A stretch of DNA of 5,677 nt from JACVCK01 sp041940385 (GTDB lineage: Bacteria; Planctomycetota; Phycisphaerae; Phycisphaerales; UBA1924): NCBI GenBank assembly GCA_041940385.1, contig JBGTSD010000136.1, positions 1 to 5,677 of the forward strand. Reading direction: 5' to 3'. The translations under genes were made by a program, and so were the position numbers. How positions within the stretch are numbered: position 1 is the first letter of the stretch; each line of letters opens with the position of its first letter. The notes beneath the pieces are model-generated. The model worked only from the letters and a program-made list of their open reading frames with translations. It had not been told where the DNA came from and made no database searches. Shown here piece by piece: positions 1-5,599 of this stretch.

Positions 1-268
1 GGAAGGCCTGCTGCATCGGGTGGAGGCCGTCGGGGCCTGCCAGGCCCTCGATGGTCGTGACGTCCGCGCCGTCGACCTGGGCGGCGAGCAGCGTGCACGA
101 CTTGGCTGAGCGGCCGTCGACGAGCACGGTGCAGGCACCGCACGAACTGGTGTCACATCCCACGTTGGTGCCGGTCAGCCCGAGGACGTCGCGCAGGTAC
201 CAGAGGAGCGGCATCCGGTCGTCGCCCTCGAAGCGCCGTTGCTCTCCGTTGACCGTCAGTGTTGCCAT
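1..268 (-). CDS. CoxS-type [2Fe-2S] small subunit of a molybdenum hydroxylase (N-terminal part, runs off the left edge)
   Basis: This gene encodes the iron-sulfur electron-transfer subunit of a xanthine dehydrogenase / CO dehydrogenase / isoquinoline oxidoreductase-type enzyme. Such subunits pass electrons from the molybdenum site toward an acceptor. The 89 visible residues begin MATLTVNGEQRRFEGDD. The plant-type ferredoxin cluster motif is complete: GCDTSSCGACTVLVDG with Cys38, Cys43, Cys46 and Cys58, spaced C-x4-C-x2-C-x11-C. The tail VTTIEGLAGPDGLHPMQQAF is the usual linker into the second, all-helical [2Fe-2S] domain, which lies beyond position 1. The CDTS-x-CGAC form is typical of the CoxS branch, but the substrate cannot be told from this subunit. 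The ATG at 268-266 is supported by a purine-rich ribosome site. The large molybdopterin subunit would be expected further left. No frameshift is seen. Confidence 0.93.
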   Translation of the reverse strand, partial: MATLTVNGEQRRFEGDDRMPLLWYLRDVLGLTGTNVGCDTSSCGACTVLVDGRSAKSCTLLAAQVDGADVTTIEGLAGPDGLHPMQQAF

Positions 269-279
269 GACGTTCTCGT

Positions 280-289
280 CTCCTTCTCC
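280..289 (-). promoter_or_regulatory. Ribosome binding site of the CoxS-like gene
   Basis: On the minus strand this reads GGAGAAGGAG. The last GGAG ends 11 bases before the ATG at 268. The spacing is a little long, but the match is strong and supports that start. Confidence 0.6.
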
Positions 290-359
290 GCGCGCGCCAT
301 CGACGGGACGATGGCCTGCCGCGCAATCACCTGCGTTCCCTCTTGAGCCTTTGCGAGTC

Positions 360-366
360 AGTGTAC
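360..366 (-). promoter_or_regulatory. Candidate -10 element upstream of the CoxS-like gene
   Basis: The minus strand reads GTACACT, which contains TACACT (4 of 6 matches to TATAAT), about 92 bases upstream of the start codon in a locally less GC-rich patch. An overlapping alternative is TAAGGT preceded 17 bases upstream by TTCCGA. Neither has a convincing -35, so this is only a candidate. The same heptamer occurs upstream of the sigma factor gene. Confidence 0.2.
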
Positions 367-546
367 CTTACCGGTCATTGCCGGGATTCGGAAGGGTTGT
401 TGACGGGGAATCCACAATCGGGCGTGCTGGCGTGCGCTCGACCCCGACGGGAACGTGCGGACCATCTCCGCCGGAAACCCCGCTGCGTCGACCGCGGAGG
501 AAGGGCGGCACCGGACGCCCGATGCGAGGGGGGCCACCGACGACAG

Positions 547-564
547 CCGCGCTGGTGGGCGCGG
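547..564 (-). terminator. Candidate hairpin terminator downstream of the kinase
   Basis: A perfect 6-bp stem (CCGCGC pairing with GCGCGG) with a 6-base loop starts 10 bases after the kinase stop codon. There is no T tract, so it would be a weak or factor-assisted terminator at best. In such GC-rich sequence short stems also arise by chance. Confidence 0.3.
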
Positions 565-574
565 GCCGCCAGGC

Positions 575-3124
575 TCAACGCGGGCCGGCACCACCCCGTC
601 GTGGCTCTCTTTCCCCGCCGCGCGCCAGCTCACGCTCCGTCAGCGCCAACGCATCCCTCACCTTGTCCGCATCAGCGGCGAAGGGGCCCGTCAACGAGCC
701 ACGCTGACGCAACGCGTCGAACGCTGACGCGCTCCGCCGATACCACGACCGCGCCTCGAGCCATGCCGGCCGCGACCGGCCCGCGGCCCGGGCGATCGCG
801 AGACTGGCGTCGCCGATCAGCTGATACGTGTTCGCGAGGTTGTACTGGTAGTTCTCGTTGGAGGGATCGGCGCGCGCGATATCCGAGAGCAGCGCGAGCG
901 CGCTGGTGTGCGCGGCAATCGCCTCGGCGGGACGGTTCAGCGCCTTCAGGACGTCGCCGATCAGGTTCAGCTCGAGCGCCTGCATCCATCTGGCCTGCGC
1001 GTTGCTCGGGTCCGCCGCGGCCATCCCGCGCGTGATCGCCTCGGCGCGCTGGAAGCTGCGGAGCGCGGCGTCGAACTGCTGGAGCCGGCTCTGCGCCCGG
1101 CCGGCTTCCAGGTGGCACATCGCCACCTCGTTGCGGATGGTCGTGTTCATCGGGTGGTCGAGCGCCAGCGCCTCGATCACCCGCACCGCCTCCTGCGACA
1201 TCGAGAGGCTTCCCTGCAGATCTCCCACGAGCGCGCGGACCATGCCGAGCCGTTTGTGACCTCTCGCGAGCGCGTGGCGCGATTCGAGGTCGGCGCGTGC
1301 AGCCGAGAGCTCCTGCAGCATGCCGATCGCCCGCCGCAGCGACCGGTCGGCCTCTGCCGGCATGTCCAGCTCCTCGAACGCGTTGCCGACACGGTAGTGC
1401 CCGATGGCCACGTCACGCTGGAGATCGCGGTCGTCCGGAGCGGCCGCCGCCAGCTGCTCGTTGATGGACAGCGAGCGGCGGAGGCTCTCGAGCGCGCCGT
1501 TCAGGTCTGCCTGCATCATCAGCACATCGCCGATGCCGAGCAACGTTCGCGCGAGGTCGCGCTGGAGGGATCGGTCGGCCGGGTTCGATCGCCCGAGATC
1601 CTCCTGCACCGCCAGAGCCTTCCGGTAGCTCTGAAGCGCGCCGGCGAGATCGCCGAGATTCGCCTCTCGAAACCCCCCCAGAATGTCGCCCACTTGTTTG
1701 TAGGCGCGCGCCAGCTCGGCGCGCAGCGCGGCGTCGCCGGCCGACTCCTCGACCAGGCTGTCGAGGTACTGCAACGCCCGGCTCATGACCAGCTGTCTCG
1801 CCCGCGTCGATCCGGGCAGCGCCTTGATGGCGTCGTGAAACTCGAAGAGGAAGGATCCGGCGAGCTTCCGCACATCCGCGAAGCGGCGCTCGGCGCGCTG
1901 CCGCTGTACCTCGGCGATCGCCGACTGGCGCACGATCAGCACCATCGCCACGAGCAGGCCGGCCAGGAACAGGACTCCGACGAGCACCGCTGCCCGATGG
2001 CGTGCGAGAAACCTTCCCGCGCGATACGACAGCGCGTCGCCCCTCGCGGCGACCGGACGTCCGTTCAGATACAGTCCGATGTCGTCGGCGAGCTCCTGCG
2101 CGGAGCGGTAGCGATGCTCGGGTTCCTTGCGCAGGGCTTTCAGCACGATCGTGTCCAGATCCCCGGCCAGCTCCTTCGCCGTCGCAGGGGCGCTGCCGTC
2201 CGGTGAATCGCGCCCGGCCACGGCGCTCGGGGGAATCGGATCCGTTTCGCAGACACTCCGCACGATGTCTTCGAGGGAGCCGACGCGTACCGTGTAGGGG
2301 CGTCGTCCGGTGAGCAGGCCGTAGAGCACGATGCCGAGCGAGTACACGTCCGCGGCCGTCGTGACGACCTCGCCGCGAACCTGCTCGGGGCTCGCGTACT
2401 CGGGGGTCAGCCGGGGCGTGAGGGTCGGCGTCGCGTCGCCGGGTGCGGTCGCGTCGAGCAGCTTGGCGATGCCGAAGTCCAGCAGTTTCGGTTGACCGTC
2501 AGCGGTGACGAGGATGTTGGCGGGCTTCAAATCGCGATGGACCACCAGATTCTGATGCGCGTAGTGAACGGTTTCGCAGACGGTACGGAACATCTGCAGC
2601 CGTTCGCGCGTACGCAGACCGGTGCGGCTGCAGTAGCTGTCGATCGGCTCGCCTTCGACGTACTCCATGACCAGGAAATCGAGGGTCTCGTGCCGCCCGA
2701 CGTCATACAGCTGGCAGATGTGCGGATGGTTGAGCGCCGAAATGGCCCGGGCCTCACGCGCGAACTGCTCCCGCAGGTCGGCGCGAGCGCCGAAGCCTCC
2801 GGCGTGAAGCTTGATCGCGACGGTCCGATTCAGCCGGGTGTCGCGGGCGCGATAGACCTCGCCCATTCCGCCCGCGCCGATCAGTGGACCCAGCTCGTAC
2901 GCACCCAGGCGGCAGCCCTCGAGGTCGTCCAGCACGGATCCGGAGTAGCCCGCCTCGAGGAAACCGCCGGATCGCTCCGACGAAACCACCAGTGACTCGA
3001 CGAGGTCGCGCAGAGAGGGGTCGCCGTCACAGGCGTCCCCGAGAAACCGACGGCGTTCGTCGGGGGGCAGTTCGACACACGCATCGAACAGCTGCCTCAC
3101 CCGTTGCCAGCGTTCGTCAGCCAC
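575..3124 (-). CDS. Transmembrane Ser/Thr protein kinase with C-terminal TPR repeats (PknB-like)
   Basis: This 849-aa membrane protein has a cytoplasmic Hanks-type kinase domain that phosphorylates Ser/Thr. A conserved N-terminal segment (WQRVRQLFDACVELPPDERR, about residues 6-25) precedes it. Kinase motifs are all present: glycine loop GAGGMGEV 83-90, VAIK with Lys105, helix-C Glu124, HRDLKPAN with Asp198 and Asn203, DFG 216-218, and YASPEQ from residue 243. A threonine-rich activation loop (about 225-240) is a likely autophosphorylation site. One hydrophobic helix lies at about 378-398. Residues 465-800 form repeated TPR-like helical pairs, for example LARAYKQVGDIL and ALQSYRKALAVQEDLG, probably a protein-interaction module. 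A GTG start is chosen because an in-frame start 25 codons upstream would overlap the sigma gene and lacks a ribosome site. The gene follows the sigma gene by 31 bases, so its partner is probably that sigma factor. Confidence 0.94.
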   Translation of the reverse strand: MADERWQRVRQLFDACVELPPDERRRFLGDACDGDPSLRDLVESLVVSSERSGGFLEAGYSGSVLDDLEGCRLGAYELGPLIGAGGMGEVYRARDTRLNRTVAIKLHAGGFGARADLREQFAREARAISALNHPHICQLYDVGRHETLDFLVMEYVEGEPIDSYCSRTGLRTRERLQMFRTVCETVHYAHQNLVVHRDLKPANILVTADGQPKLLDFGIAKLLDATAPGDATPTLTPRLTPEYASPEQVRGEVVTTAADVYSLGIVLYGLLTGRRPYTVRVGSLEDIVRSVCETDPIPPSAVAGRDSPDGSAPATAKELAGDLDTIVLKALRKEPEHRYRSAQELADDIGLYLNGRPVAARGDALSYRAGRFLARHRAAVLVGVLFLAGLLVAMVLIVRQSAIAEVQRQRAERRFADVRKLAGSFLFEFHDAIKALPGSTRARQLVMSRALQYLDSLVEESAGDAALRAELARAYKQVGDILGGFREANLGDLAGALQSYRKALAVQEDLGRSNPADRSLQRDLARTLLGIGDVLMMQADLNGALESLRRSLSINEQLAAAAPDDRDLQRDVAIGHYRVGNAFEELDMPAEADRSLRRAIGMLQELSAARADLESRHALARGHKRLGMVRALVGDLQGSLSMSQEAVRVIEALALDHPMNTTIRNEVAMCHLEAGRAQSRLQQFDAALRSFQRAEAITRGMAAADPSNAQARWMQALELNLIGDVLKALNRPAEAIAAHTSALALLSDIARADPSNENYQYNLANTYQLIGDASLAIARAAGRSRPAWLEARSWYRRSASAFDALRQRGSLTGPFAADADKVRDALALTERELARGGEREPRRGGAGPR

Positions 3125-3130
3125 GAGAGA

Positions 3131-3137
3131 CCTCCCC
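3131..3137 (-). promoter_or_regulatory. Ribosome binding site that fixes the kinase GTG start
   Basis: The minus strand reads GGGGAGG, ending 6 bases before the GTG at 3124-3122. This near-ideal Shine-Dalgarno decides the start and lies in the 31-base gap after the sigma factor stop, as expected for an operon. Confidence 0.8.
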
Positions 3138-3155
3138 GACACGAGCGCGGCCGCG

Positions 3156-3728
3156 TCACGGACGGGTCGAGAGGCGCTCGTACAGCCAGGCCTTGGCAAA
3201 GGCCCAGTCGCGTTCGATGGTGACCGGCGAGACGTTCAAGGCCGCAGCCGTCTCGACGTTGGTCATGCCGGCGAAGAACTTGAGCTCCACCGTGCGACAC
3301 AGCCGCTCCTCGATCCGTCCGAGCTCGGCGAGCGCTGCATCGAGCGCAAGCACGTCCACCGGGTCCGCCGACAGGTCCGGTGTCGCGGCGTTCACGGTGA
3401 GCAGCATCGCGCCCCCGCCCCGCTTGCCTGCGCGCCGCCGGCGCGCCTGATCCACCAGGACCTGTCGCATCAGCCGCGCCGCCAGCGCGAGGAAATGCGT
3501 CCGGTGGCCGACGGGCATCCCGTCGATGTGCGCCAGCCGGAGGTAGACCTCGTGCACGAGCGCGGTCGTTTCGAGCGGATGGGGTCTCCGCTCGCCGCGC
3601 AGGCGGGCGCGCGCGACCCGACGCAGCTCCTGATAGACCAGCGGCATGAGCGCGTCGAGGGCGCCCCTGTCGCCCTGAGCCCACCGTTCCAGGAGTGCGG
3701 TGACCTCGCCGGCATCGCGCTGCGCCAT
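3156..3728 (-). CDS. ECF-type RNA polymerase sigma factor, acidobacterial family, kinase-linked
   Basis: This 190-aa alternative sigma factor directs RNA polymerase to specific promoters. Region 2 spans about residues 10-100 (GALDALMPLVYQELRRVARA, ALVHEVYLRL, HFLALAARLMRQVLVDQARR). A basic glycine-rich linker, KRGGGAM, follows. Region 4 (about 130-187) contains a helix-turn-helix, MTNVETAAALNVSPVTIERD. The L-x-TTALVHE-x-YLRL signature and the RRRAGKRGGG stretch match the acidobacterial ECF family. The usual acidic DAED of region 2.2 is replaced by ETTA (residues 53-56). There is no anti-sigma gene next to it; a Ser/Thr kinase follows in the same operon, suggesting control by phosphorylation. 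The ATG at 3728 gives the family's usual length. An upstream in-frame ATG at 4007 would add 93 residues antisense to the divergent gene, with no sigma character. No strong Shine-Dalgarno is visible. Confidence 0.92.
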   Translation of the reverse strand: MAQRDAGEVTALLERWAQGDRGALDALMPLVYQELRRVARARLRGERRPHPLETTALVHEVYLRLAHIDGMPVGHRTHFLALAARLMRQVLVDQARRRRAGKRGGGAMLLTVNAATPDLSADPVDVLALDAALAELGRIEERLCRTVELKFFAGMTNVETAAALNVSPVTIERDWAFAKAWLYERLSTRP

Positions 3729-3807
3729 GGTTCGGGACCCGGATGGGCCAAGAGTGTACGCCAGACGGCGATGAGGGTGTTCCTCCACGGATTGCGCTTT
3801 ACCGGGT
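3729..3807. promoter_or_regulatory. Divergent intergenic region, probable promoters of the sigma/kinase operon and the plus-strand ORF
   Basis: These 79 bases lie between the divergent starts at 3728 (minus) and 3808 (plus) and must hold the operon promoter unless it lies inside the plus ORF. On the minus strand GTACACT at 3753-3759 is a possible -10, about 25 bases before the sigma ATG. No good -35 is present 17 bases upstream (it reads AACACC). A GGAAC also occurs on the minus strand near 3780, but without a correctly spaced ECF-type -10. Confidence 0.35.
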
Positions 3808-4695
3808 ATGAAGACCCAGCCTCGATGGACCTGCGCCCCGAAACGGACTGCCGTGCTGTCGCTGCTGATCGCGTTGCTTGCCGCAGGACCCGCCGCGGCG
3901 CAGGTGACGGCACCCGACATCATGGCCAGCCTGCGCGGGGAGGGGGGGCAGCCGCTTGCGAGGCTGATCGTCGGTCTCGACCGGCACCTCTCCGGCACGA
4001 CGTGCACGGGCGGGCGCTACGGCGAGGGATCGATCTTCCGGCTGATCCCGGCCGCTGCGCCGGCGGACAGAATCTTCACGCTGCACTCGTTCACGGGGCT
4101 GGACGGAGCGTGCCCGATGGCGGAGCTGCTGGAAACGTCGAGCGGCTTGTTGTACGGCACGACGGTGAGACGCATCAGCGACATAATGCCCGTTCTCCCC
4201 TCTGATACAGCCGAACGGACCGGAGCGGCGGAGAGCGGCCGAGCCGGAACCGACTGGGCGAAGTTGATCGTGGCCGAGGGACCGGCGGCCGCCGACGAGC
4301 GCCAAGCGCTCGTGCGGGCCCTTCGCCTGCTTCCGGCGCTGCCCGCCTGTGTCGCGGTGCTCGACGCCGAGCGGGCTCGGCCGGACGTGAAGCCGACCCT
4401 GCTGCGGCTGGACACATTTGTCGTCCGGGGCCGTCCTGAGGTCTACGTCGTGCGACAGAGCGGGCTCCTGCAGTGTGCGATCCGTCGGGAAGCGCTGTGT
4501 ACACATGCACTCGCGGCGGCCATCTGGCACGAAATGGCGCACGTCGAGGGTGCAGACGAGCATGAGGCACGTCGGCGCGAGGAGGCGCAATGGAGGGCGT
4601 TCATTCGCGACCAGCAGGTCGACCCGATCGCGGCGCTTCGCTACTTGCGTGCGCTGGTCACCCGCCCGGATGACCACCTGCTGACGAGCCGATGA
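3808..4695 (+). CDS. Secreted chimeric protein: GloVer-type repeats joined to an HExxH putative metallopeptidase domain
   Basis: This 295-aa ORF has two unrelated halves. Residues 1-31 are a signal peptide: basic CAPKRT, hydrophobic VLSLLIALLAA, then AAA-Q cleavage at about 31/32. Residues about 50-122 resemble GloVer tandem repeats (LIVGLDRHLSGTT, YGEGSIFRLIP, LHSFTGLDGACP, GLLYGTTV), but only about one and a half repeats are present, where such proteins usually carry many. A featureless stretch (about 123-145) follows. From Trp150 (TDWAKLIVAEGP) to the end there is a compact domain with WHEMAHVEGADEHEARRREE. Its HExxH motif has His241, Glu242 and His245, and downstream acidic residues could be a third zinc ligand. 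The two halves probably come from two different secreted genes fused by deletion. The reading frame is open throughout, so a product is possible. The start has only a weak ribosome site. The protease role is inferred from the motif alone. Confidence 0.6.
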   Translation: MKTQPRWTCAPKRTAVLSLLIALLAAGPAAAQVTAPDIMASLRGEGGQPLARLIVGLDRHLSGTTCTGGRYGEGSIFRLIPAAAPADRIFTLHSFTGLDGACPMAELLETSSGLLYGTTVRRISDIMPVLPSDTAERTGAAESGRAGTDWAKLIVAEGPAAADERQALVRALRLLPALPACVAVLDAERARPDVKPTLLRLDTFVVRGRPEVYVVRQSGLLQCAIRREALCTHALAAAIWHEMAHVEGADEHEARRREEAQWRAFIRDQQVDPIAALRYLRALVTRPDDHLLTSR

Positions 4696-4700
4696 CGGTC

Positions 4701-4717
4701 CGTCTCGCGCGAGGACG
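4701..4717 (+). terminator. Small hairpin between converging gene ends
   Basis: CGTCTC-GCGC-GAGgACG can fold with one bulged G just after the plus-strand stop at 4693-4695. It contains the 10-base perfect palindrome CTCGCGCGAG (4704-4713). There is no T tract, so the terminator role is uncertain. It also sits where the sulfatase remnant loses similarity. Confidence 0.25.
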
Positions 4718-4728
4718 CGCGCGGTGCG

Positions 4729-5457
4729 AATCGGCGGTTCTTTCCGCAGCGAGGCCTGAAACTCGTCCACGAGCTTGTAGAGCGGAAACAGCGCCCAATT
4801 GCGGTCCCGCGCCTGTTCAATCTGCTCGACGACCCGCGCGAGCGGCACGACTTGTCCACGGCCGAGGCACGGGGCGCGCAGCGATCCTTCCATCCCGGTG
4901 AAATAGGACCCGGACCAGGGCCCGCCGAGCCCCGCCAGGCAGTAGATCCTCCGGCCCATTGTCACTCGTGAAAACCACGATCGTGTTCGCCTCCAGGTTC
5001 AGCCGTTTCAAGGCGTCCAGGAGATCCCCGACGTGGGCGTCCATCTCCACGACGCTGTCGGCGAAGTCCCCGGTCCCCGTTTTTCCTGCGAAGTCGGGAT
5101 GGGGCAGGGTCGGGTAGTGGACGGCGGCGAGCGGCACATAGGCGAAGAACGGTCGGCGGGCTTGCGCGTTGCGCTCCATGAAGCCCACCGCGCGCCGCGT
5201 CGCTTCGGTGTCGATCAACCGGCGCGTCTCCGGTCGAACGTCGGAACCTTCTGGGACGGCTCGCCCCGCCGCCCCTCCAAGATCGACGGAGTGGGCGCAA
5301 CATCCGGATCGAAGTCTGGCTGCGACGTGTACATGCTCAGGTGCGAGGTATTCGGAATTCCGTACCATCCGTCGAAGCCCTGATGGGTGGGCAATCGATC
5401 TTCGACGTCCCCGAGATGCCATTTCCCGTAATGCGCCGTCGCGACCAGCAGAGGCCA
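4729..5457 (-). pseudogene. Arylsulfatase remnant: N-terminus missing, three frameshifts, internal deletion and inversion
   Basis: Read on the minus strand in pieces, this is a type I arylsulfatase. Piece one (5457 to about 5232) has HYGKWHLGDVEDRLPTHQGF, then GWYGIPNT. Piece two (5230 to about 4940, next frame) has PFFAYVPLAAVHYPTLPHPD, then TIVVFTSDNGPE. Piece three (4937 to about 4919) has WRGSAGP. Piece four (4917 to about 4870, back in the first frame) has WSGSYFTGMEGSLRAP. After an inverted segment, the C-terminal end appears as NWALFPLYKLVDEFQASLRK up to EPPI at 4729. Each of the three frame changes fits loss of one base. The N-terminal active-site region, including the formylglycine C-x-P-S-R motif, is absent, as are roughly 100 central residues (estimated from typical sulfatases). 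The gene cannot make an active sulfatase. Normal family members are about 500 residues. Confidence 0.87.
4804..4869 (+). pseudogene. Inverted piece of the arylsulfatase C-terminal region, on the opposite strand
   Basis: The plus strand reads VPRLFNLLDDPRERHDLSTA followed by EA. This is the 'LFNL-x-DP-x-E' segment found near the C-terminus of arylsulfatases. In an intact gene it would lie just before NWALFPLYKL, which is here on the minus strand immediately to the left (4800 downward). On the right the minus strand resumes with SLRAP. The piece therefore appears to be flipped in place, with the central part of the gene lost. The left edge coincides with the palindrome CAATTG (4796-4801). The identification rests on motif recognition over about 20 residues. 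Confidence 0.65.
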
Positions 5458-5484
5458 CTGGAGGCAGCCGTGAGCCGCGACGGA

Positions 5485-5504
5485 TTGTCAGTCATTTGTC
5501 AGTC
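5485..5504 (+). repeat. Short tandem direct repeat TTGTCAGTC x2
   Basis: TTGTCAGTC occurs at 5485-5493 and again at 5496-5504, with an 11-base period. It lies between the point where sulfatase similarity ends and the tRNA-proximal sequence, so it may mark a junction. It may also be chance, as the unit is short. Confidence 0.5.
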
Positions 5505-5527
5505 GAGCGTCTTCCCGGCAGGACTCG

Positions 5528-5555
5528 GTCTGCGTGAGGCGAAGCCGAAGCAGAC
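5528..5555 (-). other. Nested hairpin downstream of the tRNA fragment
   Basis: GTCTGC (5528-5533) pairs with GCAGAC (5550-5555), and inside it GGC-GAA-GCC (5538-5546) forms a second small stem. It may be a structured transcript end or part of a repeat element. No T tract is seen and the function is unknown. Confidence 0.4.
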
Positions 5556-5576
5556 GCAACGAGCCTGGCGGGAGCG

Positions 5577-5599
5577 GCCACCGCGCGAAGCGGGGTGGC
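5577..5599 (-). terminator. Hairpin overlapping the tRNA 3' CCA end
   Basis: GCCACC and GGTGGC pair over 6 bp. A single G-G mismatch follows, then CGC pairs with GCG around a three-base loop. On the minus strand the 5' arm includes the tRNA discriminator base and CCA. It could act in tRNA transcript termination or processing, but it lacks a T tract. Confidence 0.35.

Larger units (their letters stand above)
269..574. other. Intergenic region between the kinase and the CoxS-like gene
   Basis: This 306-base gap separates two genes on the same strand, so the CoxS-like gene probably has its own promoter. It holds a candidate terminator hairpin just after the kinase, a weak candidate promoter near 360-366 and the ribosome site at 280-289. 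I see no small protein with a credible start and ribosome site. Open frames crossing the gap on either strand are arginine- and proline-rich, as expected of random GC-rich sequence. Confidence 0.6.
5458..5595. other. Spacer between the sulfatase remnant and the tRNA fragment, with short repeats and hairpins
   Basis: No gene is visible here. In order it holds a 9-base direct repeat (5485-5493 and 5496-5504), a 14-base copy of the tRNA T-arm/acceptor sequence (5514-5527), a nested hairpin (5528-5555) and most of a second hairpin that runs into the tRNA 3' end (5577-5599). Sulfatase similarity stops near 5457. A minus-strand stop (TGA) in the sulfatase frame lies a short way upstream, around 5490. 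Confidence 0.6.

Noticed and set aside
51..707. Long plus-strand open frames at 51-707 and 343-1035
   Set aside because: They overlap the CoxS-like gene, the intergenic gap and the kinase end in antisense. They are Arg/Pro/Ser-rich and lack ribosome sites.
908..2206. A 432-codon open frame on the plus strand
   Set aside because: It is antisense to the kinase, whose membrane helix and TPR repeats are clearly coded on the minus strand. The plus-strand translation is Arg/His-rich with no motifs.
3125..3199. Longer N-terminus for the kinase from an ATG at 3199
   Set aside because: It would overlap the end of the sigma gene. The GTG at 3124 has a strong Shine-Dalgarno 6 bases upstream and begins the conserved segment.
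3760..3790. ECF-type autoregulated promoter (GGAAC on the minus strand near 3780)
   Set aside because: No matching -10 lies at the spacing usual for ECF promoters (about 15-17 bases), and a five-base match is expected by chance.
3936..3948. G-quadruplex or slippage signal in the run GCGGGGAGGGGGGG
   Set aside because: It lies inside an open frame that continues normally past it, and there are not four separated G tracts. Noted only as a possible sequencing-error site.
3729..4007. Longer N-terminus for the sigma factor from an ATG at 4007
   Set aside because: The extra 93 residues are antisense to the divergent gene's signal peptide and look random. Family length and the MAQRDAGEVTALL start favour the ATG at 3728.
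3799..4965. A 388-codon open frame on the minus strand
   Set aside because: It runs antisense through the whole plus-strand chimeric gene. Only its first about 80 codons correspond to sulfatase pieces; the rest has no family-like sequence. The openness is due to high GC.
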